From NCBI RefSeq assembly GCF_047777955.1, contig NZ_CP180537.1, positions 1,984,001 through 2,048,000 of the forward strand: a stretch of 64,000 nucleotides of DNA, written 5' to 3'. Made by a program: the position numbers and the translations under genes. This DNA is from Didemnitutus sp047777955. GTDB lineage: Bacteria; Verrucomicrobiota; Verrucomicrobiia; Opitutales; Opitutaceae. The notes beneath the pieces are model-generated. The model was given only the letters and a program-made list of their open reading frames with translations, was not told the origin of the DNA and ran no database searches. This document shows positions 1 to 8,980 of the stretch, piece after piece; position 1 is the stretch's first letter, and every line of letters begins with the position of its first letter.

Positions 1-750
1 GACTTGTTCCAACCCGGCCAGCTCGTGCTCCGCTACTGGGAGACCGACCGCACCGTCGTCGGCGGCGCCGTCCCGACCGGCGCGCCGCTGGCGCTCTCCG
101 CCGCGGCCGAGCTGCGCTCGGCGTTCTTCTGCGAGCGCCGCGAACTCGGCGTCATCAACACCGGCGGCGCGGGCGCCGTCACGGTCGACGGCCAGCGCTA
201 CGATATGGCCCGGCTCGACACGCTCTACATCGGCCGCGGAGCGCAGGCCATCGCCTTTGCCTCGGCCGACGCCGCGCAGCCCGCGCGCTTCTACCTGCTG
301 AGCTACCCGGCGCACACCGCGTATCCGACGACGCTCGCGCGCTACGACGCCGCCAACGCCGTCGCCCTCGGCGCCGCCGCCACCGCCAACGACCGCCGCC
401 TCAACAAGGTCATCCACGCCGCCGGCATCAAGAGCTGCCAGCTCGTCATGGGCTTCACCATCCTCCAGCCGGGCAGCATCTGGAACACCATGCCGCCGCA
501 CACGCACACGCGCCGCTCCGAGGTCTACATGTATTTCAACATCCCCGCCAACGCCGCCGTCATGCACTTCATGGGCAAGCCCGACGAGACGCGTCACCTC
601 GTCGTGCGCGACCACGAGGCCGTTCTCTCCCCGCCGTGGTCGATCCACAGCGGCGCCGGCACCGACAGCTACGGCTTCATCTGGGGCATGGGCGGCGAGA
701 ACCAGGACTTCGCCGACATGGATCCCGCGCCGATCGCCACGCTGCGCTGA
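1..750 (+). CDS. kduI: 5-dehydro-4-deoxy-D-glucuronate isomerase (5' partial)
   Basis: Cytoplasmic enzyme of pectin breakdown. It converts 5-keto-4-deoxyuronate (DKI, formed from unsaturated uronic acid) to 2,5-diketo-3-deoxygluconate. About 249 residues are present against roughly 278 in the family. The first base is already in frame and the match to KduI begins near family residue 30, so the true start lies upstream of the window. Conserved stretches are ERRELGVINTGGAG, the cupin metal motif HTHTRRSE (two His and a Glu) and a second metal His in PPWSIHSGAGT. The C-terminal WGMGGENQDF.DMD is typical. It is followed after 26 bp by kduD, the next step of the pathway. Identification is very secure. 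Confidence 0.96.
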   Translation, partial: DLFQPGQLVLRYWETDRTVVGGAVPTGAPLALSAAAELRSAFFCERRELGVINTGGAGAVTVDGQRYDMARLDTLYIGRGAQAIAFASADAAQPARFYLLSYPAHTAYPTTLARYDAANAVALGAAATANDRRLNKVIHAAGIKSCQLVMGFTILQPGSIWNTMPPHTHTRRSEVYMYFNIPANAAVMHFMGKPDETRHLVVRDHEAVLSPPWSIHSGAGTDSYGFIWGMGGENQDFADMDPAPIATLR

Positions 751-776
751 TTTCACTCTCCGCCTGCACCCACACC

Positions 777-1544
777 ATGAGCAACATCCTCGAATCCTTT
801 AAACTCACCGGCAAAACCGCCGTCGTCACCGGCGCCGCCCGCGGCCTCGGTCAGGGCATGGCCCTCGCGCTCGCCGAAGCCGGCGCCAACATCGTCGCGG
901 TCGACATCCTCCCCGCCGAGGACACCGTCAAGCAGGTGCAGGCGCTCGGCGGCAAGGCCGTGGCGGTCGTCGGCAACCTCGGCGATCGCGCCTCCATCCC
1001 GCAGGTCATCGCCACGGCGAAGCAGACCTTCCCCGCGCTCGACATCCTCGTGAACTGCGCCGGCATCATCCGCCGCGAGGACTTCGTGAAGTTCTCCGAG
1101 AAGGACTGGGATGACGTCATGGGCATCAACATCGACGCCGTCTTCTTCCTCAGCCAGGCGTTCTGCAACGACGTCGTGGCGCGCGGCGGCAAGGGCAAGA
1201 TCATCAACATCGCCTCGATGCTCTCCTTCCAGGGCGGCATCCGCGTGCCGTCCTACACCGCCTCGAAGAGCGCCGTGCAGGGGCTCACGCGCCTCATCGC
1301 CAACGAGCTCGCCGCGAAGGGCATCAACTGCAACGCCATCGCGCCCGGCTACATGGCGACCGACAACACCGCGCCGCTCCGCGCCGACGAGAAGCGCTCC
1401 GCCGCCATCCTCGACCGCATCCCCGCCGGCCGCTGGGGCACGCCCGACGACCTGAAGGGCGCCGTCGTCTTCCTCGCTTCCCCCGCGTCCGACTACGTCA
1501 ACGGCTACACGCTCGCCGTGGACGGAGGCTGGCTCGCGCGCTGA
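777..1544 (+). CDS. kduD: 2-dehydro-3-deoxy-D-gluconate 5-dehydrogenase
   Basis: Short-chain dehydrogenase of 255 residues. It reduces 2,5-diketo-3-deoxygluconate to 2-keto-3-deoxygluconate (KDG) with NAD(P)H and completes the DKI branch begun by KduI. The Rossmann motif TGAARGLGQG lies near residue 20, NCAG replaces the usual NNAG, and the catalytic Ser-Tyr-Lys set includes YTASK. The N-terminus (SFKLTGKTAVVTG) and the C-terminus (GYTLAVDGGW) match KduD rather than generic SDRs. The ATG at 777 is chosen because upstream in-frame sequence only overlaps the end of kduI. It lies 26 bp after kduI and 8 bp before the next gene, so co-transcription is likely. Confidence 0.93.
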   Translation: MSNILESFKLTGKTAVVTGAARGLGQGMALALAEAGANIVAVDILPAEDTVKQVQALGGKAVAVVGNLGDRASIPQVIATAKQTFPALDILVNCAGIIRREDFVKFSEKDWDDVMGINIDAVFFLSQAFCNDVVARGGKGKIINIASMLSFQGGIRVPSYTASKSAVQGLTRLIANELAAKGINCNAIAPGYMATDNTAPLRADEKRSAAILDRIPAGRWGTPDDLKGAVVFLASPASDYVNGYTLAVDGGWLAR

Positions 1545-1552
1545 CCCGTTTT

Positions 1553-2764
1553 ATGAAACCCCAACTCCTGTTTGCCGGGCTCGCGCTGCTGTCGAGCTCG
1601 CTGCTGGCGGCTGAGAAGATCACGCTCACCGTCACGCACTCGCTGGACATCGCCCGTCCGGCCGAGACGATCACCGTCCCCTGGTCCGAGATCAACCAGC
1701 ACCTCCCCGGCGCGCTGCTCCAGCACATCGCGGTGAAGGACGCGCAGGGCCACGTGCTGCCTTATCAGGTCACCAACGTCGCCCCGCAGGCCAAGGACCC
1801 GAAGGGCCAGGGCATCGCCTATGGCGAGCTCATCTTCCAGCACGACTTCGCCGCCGGCGAGAAGCGCGCGACCTTCACCGTCGAGAAGACCGAGACGGTC
1901 GCCCCCGTGTTTCCGTCGAAGGCCTTCGCCCGCTACGTGCCGGAGCGCCTCGACGACTTCGCCTGGGAAAACGACAAGATCGGCCATCGCACCTACGGCC
2001 CTGCGCTCGCGGAGCCGGCCAACGGCTCCGGCAAGGAAGTGCTCGTCACCAGCGGACTCGACATCTGGGTGAAGCGCGTCAGCTACCCGATCGTCGACCG
2101 CTGGTATAACAAGGGACACGACCACTACCACAAGGACGAGGGCGAGGGCATGGATCTCTACAACGTCGGCCCGTCGCGCGGCTGCGGCGGCCTCGGCGTC
2201 TGGGACGGCAAGACGCTTTGGGTCGGCCGCAACTACCGGGGCTGGAAAGTCATCGCGAACGGCCCGGTCCGCGCGATCTTCGAGCTCACCTACGACACCT
2301 GGATGGCCAACGGCGTCATGGTCTCCGAGGTGAAGCGCTTCACCGTCGACGCCGGCCACAACCTCGACCAGATCGACAGCACCTTCCAGATCACGGGCGC
2401 GAAGGAAGTCGTCATCGGCATCGGCCTGAACAAGACGCCGACCGACAAGGGGCAGGAACCGAAGATCACCACGACCCCGACGCCGGCCGACGGCTCCATC
2501 ACGCAGTGGGTCGAGCAGAAGACCAACGGCGCGCTCGGCACCGCCATCCTCGTCGCCTCGGACGCCTTCCAGGGCTTCGCCGAGGACGACCGCAACGAGC
2601 TCATCCTCGCCAAGGTCGCCGCCGGCCAGTCGCTCCGCTACTTTGCCGGCGCCGGCTGGTCCAAGGCGGGTGAATTCACCACCTACCAGGCGTGGAAGGA
2701 CTACGTCGCCAACGCCGCCGCCCGCGCCCGCGCCCCGGTTTCCGTCACCGTCACCCCGAACTGA
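1553..2764 (+). CDS. DUF4861 family secreted protein
   Basis: A 403-residue protein with a clear signal peptide (residues 1-20, LLFAGLALLSSSLLAA). It is expected in the periplasm or outside the cell. The body resembles DUF4861, a family repeatedly found in pectin and rhamnogalacturonan loci of Bacteroidetes and Verrucomicrobia. Its biochemical function is not one I can state from sequence. Its position, 8 bp after kduD and 6 bp before a GH105 gene, ties it to uronate polysaccharide use. Aromatic and His-rich segments such as GHDHYHKDEGEG could bind metal or sugar (inference). No catalytic motif of a known glycosidase is visible. Confidence 0.8.
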   Translation: MKPQLLFAGLALLSSSLLAAEKITLTVTHSLDIARPAETITVPWSEINQHLPGALLQHIAVKDAQGHVLPYQVTNVAPQAKDPKGQGIAYGELIFQHDFAAGEKRATFTVEKTETVAPVFPSKAFARYVPERLDDFAWENDKIGHRTYGPALAEPANGSGKEVLVTSGLDIWVKRVSYPIVDRWYNKGHDHYHKDEGEGMDLYNVGPSRGCGGLGVWDGKTLWVGRNYRGWKVIANGPVRAIFELTYDTWMANGVMVSEVKRFTVDAGHNLDQIDSTFQITGAKEVVIGIGLNKTPTDKGQEPKITTTPTPADGSITQWVEQKTNGALGTAILVASDAFQGFAEDDRNELILAKVAAGQSLRYFAGAGWSKAGEFTTYQAWKDYVANAAARARAPVSVTVTPN

Positions 2765-2770
2765 TTTCGC

Positions 2771-3850
2771 ATGAAACGACTCCTCTGTTGCGCGTTCCTG
2801 TTGTCTGCGGCGCTCGTGGCGCCGGCCTCCGAACCAACCTTAACCGTGATGGAGCGAGTCGCCGACTGGCAGCTCGCGCATCCGGCCCCGAAGTGGAAAG
2901 CCACCGACTGGCACAACGCCGCGTTCTACGCCGGCGTGATGGCGCTGGTCGAAGTGTCGCCCAGCCCGCGCTTCCGCGAGGCCATGGTCAAGATGGGCGA
3001 GGGGAACTCCTGGAAACTCGGCGAGCGCGTCTATCACGCCGATGACCACGCTGTCGGCCAGACCTACGCCGATCTCTACCGCGCCACCCGGGACGCGCGC
3101 ATGATCGGGCCGATGCGCGAGCGCTTCGACTCCATCCTCGCGCACCCGAAGGACGACAACCTGCTCTTCGACGGGAAGAAGAATCCCGGCCACACCGACC
3201 GCTGGTCGTGGTGTGACGCGCTCTTCATGTCGCCGCCCGCCTGGGCCAAGCTCGCGCAGGTCACGGGCGAGGCGAAGTATCGCGAGTTCGCCGTCGCCAA
3301 GTGGTGGGTGACCTCCGACTACCTCTACGACCGCGACGAGCATCTCTATTTCCGCGACAGCTCGATCTTCCCCAAGCGCGAGAAGAACGGCGCCAAGGTC
3401 TTCTGGGCGCGCGGCAACGGCTGGGTGCTCGGCGGCCTCGTCCGCATGCTGCAGGCGCTGCCCGCCGACCATCCGGCGCGCGGCCGGTTCGTGCAGCAGT
3501 TCCGCGAGATGTCCGCGCGCATCGCCGCCCTGCAGAACGCCGACGGCTACTGGCGCGCCAGCCTGCTGGATCCCGCCAGCTACCCGATGCAGGAGAGCAG
3601 CGGCACCGGCTTCTTCTGCTACGGCCTCGCCTGGGGCATCAACGAGGGCCTGCTCGACCGCGCCCACTACGAGCCCGTCGTGCGCAAGGCCTGGTCCGCG
3701 CTGCTCGCCTGCGTGAAGCCCGACGGGCGCCTCACGCACGTGCAGCCGGTCGGCTTCACGCCGGTCACCTTCGACGAGAACTCCACCGAACCCTACGGCG
3801 TCGGCGCCTTCCTGCTCGCCGGCCGGGAAATGATCCGCCTCGGCCAATAA
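2771..3850 (+). CDS. GH105/GH88-superfamily unsaturated glucuronyl/rhamnogalacturonyl hydrolase
   Basis: A 359-residue (alpha/alpha)6-barrel hydrolase with an N-terminal signal peptide (RLLCCAFLLSAALVAPAS). This family removes the unsaturated galacturonosyl residue left by pectin lyases through hydration of the double bond, releasing DKI for KduI. Two conserved acidic motifs can be seen: HADDHAVGQTY near residue 90, and SWCDALFMSPP near residue 148, whose Asp aligns with the catalytic Asp of YteR-type enzymes. SGTGFFCYGLAWGIN near the C-terminus is also typical. It sits 6 bp after the DUF4861 gene. It could act on oligo-rhamnogalacturonan or on unsaturated digalacturonate, and sequence alone does not decide which. 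Confidence 0.9.
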   Translation: MKRLLCCAFLLSAALVAPASEPTLTVMERVADWQLAHPAPKWKATDWHNAAFYAGVMALVEVSPSPRFREAMVKMGEGNSWKLGERVYHADDHAVGQTYADLYRATRDARMIGPMRERFDSILAHPKDDNLLFDGKKNPGHTDRWSWCDALFMSPPAWAKLAQVTGEAKYREFAVAKWWVTSDYLYDRDEHLYFRDSSIFPKREKNGAKVFWARGNGWVLGGLVRMLQALPADHPARGRFVQQFREMSARIAALQNADGYWRASLLDPASYPMQESSGTGFFCYGLAWGINEGLLDRAHYEPVVRKAWSALLACVKPDGRLTHVQPVGFTPVTFDENSTEPYGVGAFLLAGREMIRLGQ

Positions 3851-3872
3851 CCCCTCCGTTCCCTCTGCTGTC

Positions 3873-6464
3873 ATGAAGCTCACCCGCACCCTGTTCGCCC
3901 TCGCGGCGGTTTCCGCTTTCGTCCTGCGCTCGGCCGCGGCCGACGTGCCCCAGAAATTCAACGGCGCCACGCCGCTCGAGTGGTCGCAGCGCCTCGCCGA
4001 CTCCGAGATGAAGCGCCTCGGCACCGCACTCGAGGCCGGCGGCTCCAATCCCAAGGCGCGCTGGGATTACTCGCCCGGCGTGCTCGCGCTCGGCCTCGTC
4101 CGCCTCGGCGAGACGACCGGCAACAGCGCCTACACGCAGTTCGGCACCCGCGCCGTCGCGTCGCACGTCAATCCCGACGGCACGATCAAGGGCTACAAGG
4201 AGGAGGACTACAACATCGACAACATCCCGCCCGGCAAGGTGCTCCTCGCCGCCATCGCCCGCGGCGACAAGAACCCCGCCTACGTCAAGGCCGTGCAGAC
4301 CCTGCGCGACCAGATGCGCCGCCACCCGCGCACGAGCGAGGGCGGCTTCTGGCACAAGAAGCGTTACCCGCACCAGATGTGGCTCGACGGCCTCTACATG
4401 GCCTCGCCCTTCCTCGCGCAATACGCCGTCGAGTTCGACGAGCCCGCGCTCTTCGACGACGTCGCCAAGCAGATCGTCCTCATGGACGCCCACAGCTACG
4501 ACCCCGCGACCGGTCTGTTCTGGCACGCGTGGGACGAGGCCAGGGCCCAGAGCTGGGCGGACAAGAAGACCGGCTTCTCGCCGCACTTCTGGAGCCGCGC
4601 CATCGGCTGGTATGCGATGGCGATCGTCGACTCGCTCGACTACCTGCCGGTGAGCCAGCCGGAGATCGACCACATCGTCGGCATCCTCAAGCGCCTCGCC
4701 GACGGCGTCGTCCGCTGGCAGGACCCGAAGACCGGCGTCTGGTGGCAGATCACCAACCTCGGCACGCGCCCGGGCAATTACCTCGAAGGCTCCGGCTCCT
4801 CCATGTTCGTCTACGCCCTGGCCAAGGCCGTGAACAAGGGCTACCTGCCGCGCGAGAAATACGAGGCCGCGATCCTCAAGGGTTACCAGGGCCTCCTCGA
4901 CACACTCATCAAGTCTAACCCCGACGGCACCATCCGCCTGACGCAGATCTGCCAGGGCGCCGGCCTCGGTTACACCATGGCCAACGGCCGTCCGCGCGAC
5001 GGCTCCTTTGACTACTACATCAGCGAACCCATCGTCGACAACGACCCGAAGGGCACCGGCCCGTTCATCCTGGCGGGCATCGAGGTCGAGAAGATGGTGT
5101 CGACGAAGTCGGCCGCGACCGCGTCCTTCCAGGCGCGCGGCTGGGACGACTACGAGCGCGTCCTCGCCCGGATCAAGGCCCCGACGTTCCCCGCGAAGGA
5201 TTTTCCCATCACCGATTTCGGCGCCACGGCCGGCTCGCCCGACAGCAGCGACGCCATCGCCAAGGCCATCGCCGCGTGCCACGCCGCGGGCGGCGGCCGT
5301 GTCGTGATTCCTGCCGGCGAGTGGTTCACCGGCGCGATTCACCTCCAGAGCAACGTCAACCTCCACGTCAGCAAGGGCGCCACGCTGAAGTTCCTCACCG
5401 ATCCGAAGAAATACCCGATCGTCTTCACCCGCTGGGAAGGCGTGGAGCTGATGAACGTCTCGCCGTTCATCTACGCCTGGGAGCAGGAGAACATCGCCAT
5501 CACCGGCGAAGGCACGCTCGACGGCCAGGCCGACTGGGACAACTGGTGGGGCTGGAACAAGAAGGAGCCGGGCAAGGTGACGCGCCAGAAGGCCGCCCGC
5601 GACCGCCTGCTCCAGATGGGCGAGACCAACGTGCCGGTGGCGCAGCGCGTCTTCGGCCCCGACGACCACCTGCGGCCGAACTTCATCCAGCCCTACCGCT
5701 GCAAGAACATCCTCATCGAGGGCGTCAGCATCATCCGCTCCCCGATGTGGGAGATCAATCCGGTGCTCTCCGAAAACATCACCGTGCGCGGCGTGAAGAT
5801 CCATTCCCACGGCCCGAACAACGACGGCTGCGATCCCGAGTCCTCGCGCGACATCCTGATCGAGGACTGCGTGTTCGACACCGGTGACGACTGCATCGCC
5901 ATCAAGTCCGGCCGCAACAACGACGGCCGCCGCGTCGGCGTGCCGACCGAGAACATCGTCATCCGCAACTCCAAGATGCTCGACGGCCACGGCGGCGTCG
6001 TCCTCGGTTCCGAGTGCTCCGGCGGCATCCGCAACGTCTTCGTCGAGAACTGCGAGATGGACAGCCCCAACCTCGACCGCGCGCTCCGCTTCAAGAACAA
6101 CGCCGTCCGCGGCGGCGTGCTCGAGAACGTCTTCATGCGCAACGTCCGCGTCGGCCGGGTGGGGGAGGCCGTGCTCACGATCGACTTCCGCTACGAGGAG
6201 GGCGCCAAGGGCGACTTCAAGCCGGTTGTCCGCAACGTCCAGCTCGAGAACGTCACCAGCTCCGCCAGCCCCCGCGCGCTTTACATCCGCGGCATCCCGG
6301 CCGGCGTGATCGAGGGAATCCGGGTGAAAAACTGCCAGTTCAACGATTTGACTGAACCCGAGGTGGTCGAGCACGCCGGAATTGTTACCTTCACCAACGT
6401 CACCCTCACCCCGAAGAAATTGCCCAAGGGACTCAACTCCGTCCCGAGTCCCGAAGCCAAATGA
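3873..6464 (+). CDS. Fusion of GH105 unsaturated uronyl hydrolase and GH28 polygalacturonase
   Basis: An 863-residue secreted two-domain enzyme (signal peptide about 1-23). Residues about 30-410 form a second GH105 module with the Asp motif MWLDGLYMASP near residue 170 and DNIPPGK further upstream. From about residue 440 (FPITDFGATAGSPDSSDA) a full GH28 beta-helix follows. Its catalytic signatures are NNDGCDPESS (about 649), GDDCIAIKSG (about 671), the GHGGVVLGSE His motif (about 706) and LRFKNN in place of the usual RIK (about 738). The enzyme could release galacturonate from chain ends and also remove unsaturated ends. There is no stop or frame change between domains, so the fusion is real in this sequence. 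Its stop overlaps the transporter start. Confidence 0.93.
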   Translation: MKLTRTLFALAAVSAFVLRSAAADVPQKFNGATPLEWSQRLADSEMKRLGTALEAGGSNPKARWDYSPGVLALGLVRLGETTGNSAYTQFGTRAVASHVNPDGTIKGYKEEDYNIDNIPPGKVLLAAIARGDKNPAYVKAVQTLRDQMRRHPRTSEGGFWHKKRYPHQMWLDGLYMASPFLAQYAVEFDEPALFDDVAKQIVLMDAHSYDPATGLFWHAWDEARAQSWADKKTGFSPHFWSRAIGWYAMAIVDSLDYLPVSQPEIDHIVGILKRLADGVVRWQDPKTGVWWQITNLGTRPGNYLEGSGSSMFVYALAKAVNKGYLPREKYEAAILKGYQGLLDTLIKSNPDGTIRLTQICQGAGLGYTMANGRPRDGSFDYYISEPIVDNDPKGTGPFILAGIEVEKMVSTKSAATASFQARGWDDYERVLARIKAPTFPAKDFPITDFGATAGSPDSSDAIAKAIAACHAAGGGRVVIPAGEWFTGAIHLQSNVNLHVSKGATLKFLTDPKKYPIVFTRWEGVELMNVSPFIYAWEQENIAITGEGTLDGQADWDNWWGWNKKEPGKVTRQKAARDRLLQMGETNVPVAQRVFGPDDHLRPNFIQPYRCKNILIEGVSIIRSPMWEINPVLSENITVRGVKIHSHGPNNDGCDPESSRDILIEDCVFDTGDDCIAIKSGRNNDGRRVGVPTENIVIRNSKMLDGHGGVVLGSECSGGIRNVFVENCEMDSPNLDRALRFKNNAVRGGVLENVFMRNVRVGRVGEAVLTIDFRYEEGAKGDFKPVVRNVQLENVTSSASPRALYIRGIPAGVIEGIRVKNCQFNDLTEPEVVEHAGIVTFTNVTLTPKKLPKGLNSVPSPEAK

Positions 6465-7906
6465 GCGCCCCTGCCCAACCCCCGACCCCGATGAGCCAGT
6501 TCAACCAACTCAACGAACAGATCGGTCGCTATCGCTGGACGATCTGCGCGCTCGTTTTCTTCGCCACGACGGTCAATTACCTCGATCGCAACGTGCTCGG
6601 CCTGCTCAAGCCGATCCTGTCGGACGACGGCGTCTTCGGCACCGACAAGGCCGCGCAGGAGCTGAACTACTCGACCGTGGTGATCTGCTTTCAGTTCACC
6701 TACGCGATCGGCATGATCTTCGCCGGCCGCTTCATCGACTGGGTCGGCACGAAGTCCGGTTACGCCTACTCGCTGATCGGTTGGAGCGTCGCCGCGATCG
6801 GCCACGCCTTCGGCCACCACACCTGGAGCTTCGGCTTCTGGCGCGCGGCCCTCGGTCTGACCGAGTCGGGCAATTTCCCCGCGGCGAACAAGACCATGGC
6901 GGAGTGGTTCCCGAAGAAGGAACGCGCGCTCGCGACCGGCCTCTACAATTCCGGCGCTAACGTCGGCGCCATCGTCGCCCCGATCACCGTGCCCTACATC
7001 GCCGAGTGGTGGGGTTGGGAATGGGCGTTCATCCTGACCGGCGCGGTCGGTCTGCTCTGGCTCTTCTTCTGGTATCGCACCTACGACTCGCCCGCCGCGA
7101 AGCTGAAGAACGGCCAGCTCACGCAGGCGGAATACGACTACATCCACAGCGACAAGGACGATGCTCCGGCCGCCGCCGCGGGCTCTCCGGTCGCCAAGGT
7201 CAGCTGGTTCAAGCTGCTCGGTTTCCGTCAGACCTGGGCCTTCTTCTTCGGCAAATTCCTCACGGATCCGATCTGGTGGTTCTACATGTTCTGGCTGCCG
7301 GCGTTTCTCAACGAGGAGAACGCGCGCAAGATTTCCGCGTTCAAGGCCGCGCATCCCGGCTTCACCGGCGCGAACGATGAAGTGCCCGGCTTCATCAGCT
7401 GGACCGTCGCGGTGGCGGTCGTCTATTCGATTTCAACGATCGGCTCGATCTTCGGTGGCTGGCTGCCGAAGCGCTTCGCCAACGGCGGCATGGATCTCAA
7501 CAAGGCGCGCAAGCTCTCGATGTTCATCTTCGCCCTCGGGCCGCTGAGCGTGCTCTTCGTCTCCCGCCTCGGCGAAATCGACATCTGGCTCGCGGTGCTG
7601 ACCATCGGCGTCGCCTGCGCGGCGCACCAGGCCTGGTCGGCCAACATTTTTACCACGGTGTCTGACATGTTCCCGAAACGCGCCGTGGCTTCCGTCACCG
7701 GCATTGGCGGCATGGCCGGCGGCATCGGCGGCATCCTGATCGCTCGGGCGGCGGGCGTGCTCCTCGCGCACTACACCACGCTCGGCAAGATCGAGGTCGG
7801 TTATGGCATCCTCTTCGTCGTTTGCGGCTCGGCCTACGTCGTGGCCTGGATCGTCATGCACCTGCTCGTGCCGAAGTTCCAACTCGTCAAGCTGGACGAA
7901 GCCTAA
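6461..7906 (+). CDS. exuT: Hexuronate transporter, MFS anion:cation symporter family (ExuT-like)
   Basis: A 481-residue inner-membrane protein with about 12 hydrophobic helices. The early motif VNYLDRNVLG and the following charged segments place it in the anion:cation symporter branch of the MFS, which includes ExuT. Expected role: proton-coupled import of galacturonate or glucuronate. The ATG at 6461 overlaps the stop of the GH105-GH28 gene (ATGA), indicating translational coupling. A second in-frame ATG lies ten codons downstream, and the first is preferred because of the overlap. Transport of short oligouronides cannot be excluded. The context between polygalacturonase and pectate lyase genes strongly supports uronate uptake. 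Confidence 0.88.
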   Translation: MSAPAQPPTPMSQFNQLNEQIGRYRWTICALVFFATTVNYLDRNVLGLLKPILSDDGVFGTDKAAQELNYSTVVICFQFTYAIGMIFAGRFIDWVGTKSGYAYSLIGWSVAAIGHAFGHHTWSFGFWRAALGLTESGNFPAANKTMAEWFPKKERALATGLYNSGANVGAIVAPITVPYIAEWWGWEWAFILTGAVGLLWLFFWYRTYDSPAAKLKNGQLTQAEYDYIHSDKDDAPAAAAGSPVAKVSWFKLLGFRQTWAFFFGKFLTDPIWWFYMFWLPAFLNEENARKISAFKAAHPGFTGANDEVPGFISWTVAVAVVYSISTIGSIFGGWLPKRFANGGMDLNKARKLSMFIFALGPLSVLFVSRLGEIDIWLAVLTIGVACAAHQAWSANIFTTVSDMFPKRAVASVTGIGGMAGGIGGILIARAAGVLLAHYTTLGKIEVGYGILFVVCGSAYVVAWIVMHLLVPKFQLVKLDEA

Positions 7907-7907
7907 A

Positions 7908-8960
7908 ATGAACTGCCGCGCGCTCGTGCTCTGCCTCCTGCTCGCCGCGCCGCTCGGCGCGGTCGAGTCCGTGAAGTGGTCCGAGCGCCTCCCGCGCGAC
8001 CCGCAGTGGCTCGCCGGCGACCGGGCGCGGGCCATCGCCGAGAACCTGCTGCTCTACCAATACCCGTCGGGCGGCTGGCCGAAGAACATCGATATGGCCA
8101 AGCCGCTCGCGCCGGCCGAAAAGGCCGAGCTCGAGGAGCGCGCGCACGACGACGCCACGATCGACAACGGCGCGACCACCACCCAGATCGCGTTTCTGGC
8201 CCGCGTCTTCACCGTGGCGCCGGAGCCGCGCTACCGCGCCGCCGCCGAGCGCGGCATCGATTACCTGCTCGCCGCGCAGTATCCCAACGGCGGCTGGCCG
8301 CAGTATTTCCCGATCCGCAAGGGCTACTACACCCACATCACCTTCAACGACGATGCGATGGTCCGCACCCTCGAGGTGCTGCGCGCGGTGGGCGAGGGCG
8401 GCGCGCCCTTCGCCTGGGTCGACGACGCCCGGCGCGAGAAGGCCCGCGCCGCCGTCGCCCGGGGCATCGACTGCATCCTGAAGTGCCAGGTCGTGCAGGG
8501 CGGGAAACTCACCGCCTGGGCCGCCCAGCACGACGAGCAGACCTTCGCGCCGGCCTGGGCGCGCAAGTTCGAGCCGCCCGCGCTCGCCAGCCGCGAGAGC
8601 GCCGGCATTTTGAGCTTCCTGCTGAGCCTGCCGGATCCCGCGCCGGAAATCGTGCGGGCCATCGACGCGGCCGCCGCCTGGTTCGAGAAGGTCCCGGTGC
8701 ATGGGATCCGCTGGACCGAGCGCCCGACCGCCAACGGCATGGAGCGCTTCGCCACCGCGGATCCGGCCGCGAAGCGCACCTGGGCGCGCTTCTACGAGCT
8801 CGGCACCGACCGCCCGGTCTTCATGGGCCGCGATTCGGTGGTGCACTACGACGTCAACGAGATCGAACTCGAGCGCCGCAACGGCTACGGCTGGTATTCC
8901 GACCAGCCGGAATCGGTCCTCAAGGCCTACGCCGCCTGGAAGGCGAAGCGGAAACCCTGA
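7908..8960 (+). CDS. pelA: Pectate lyase, polysaccharide lyase family 10
   Basis: A 350-residue secreted enzyme with a short signal peptide (LVLCLLLAAPLGA). It cleaves polygalacturonate by beta-elimination, giving unsaturated ends that the GH105 enzymes and KduI process. PL10 landmarks are all present: TIDNGATTTQ, the repeated (Q)YPNGGWPQYFP motif, HITFNDDAM with the Ca/substrate Asp residues, AWAAQHDEQT, and PALASRES containing the Arg that acts as the base in PL10. The YDVNEIELERRNGYGWY C-terminus also fits. The ATG at 7908 starts one base after the transporter's stop codon. A longer frame upstream lies inside exuT and is not credible. No carbohydrate-binding module is attached. Confidence 0.93.
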   Translation: MNCRALVLCLLLAAPLGAVESVKWSERLPRDPQWLAGDRARAIAENLLLYQYPSGGWPKNIDMAKPLAPAEKAELEERAHDDATIDNGATTTQIAFLARVFTVAPEPRYRAAAERGIDYLLAAQYPNGGWPQYFPIRKGYYTHITFNDDAMVRTLEVLRAVGEGGAPFAWVDDARREKARAAVARGIDCILKCQVVQGGKLTAWAAQHDEQTFAPAWARKFEPPALASRESAGILSFLLSLPDPAPEIVRAIDAAAAWFEKVPVHGIRWTERPTANGMERFATADPAAKRTWARFYELGTDRPVFMGRDSVVHYDVNEIELERRNGYGWYSDQPESVLKAYAAWKAKRKP

Positions 8961-8980
8961 TCGCCGCCCCTTCTTCACGC

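Noticed and set aside
3765..6374. An 869-codon open frame antisense to the GH105-GH28 gene
   Set aside because: It is a by-product of the GC-rich codon pattern. Its amino-acid composition (Val, Asp, Arg, Gly repeats) is not protein-like, and the sense strand has two recognisable enzymes.
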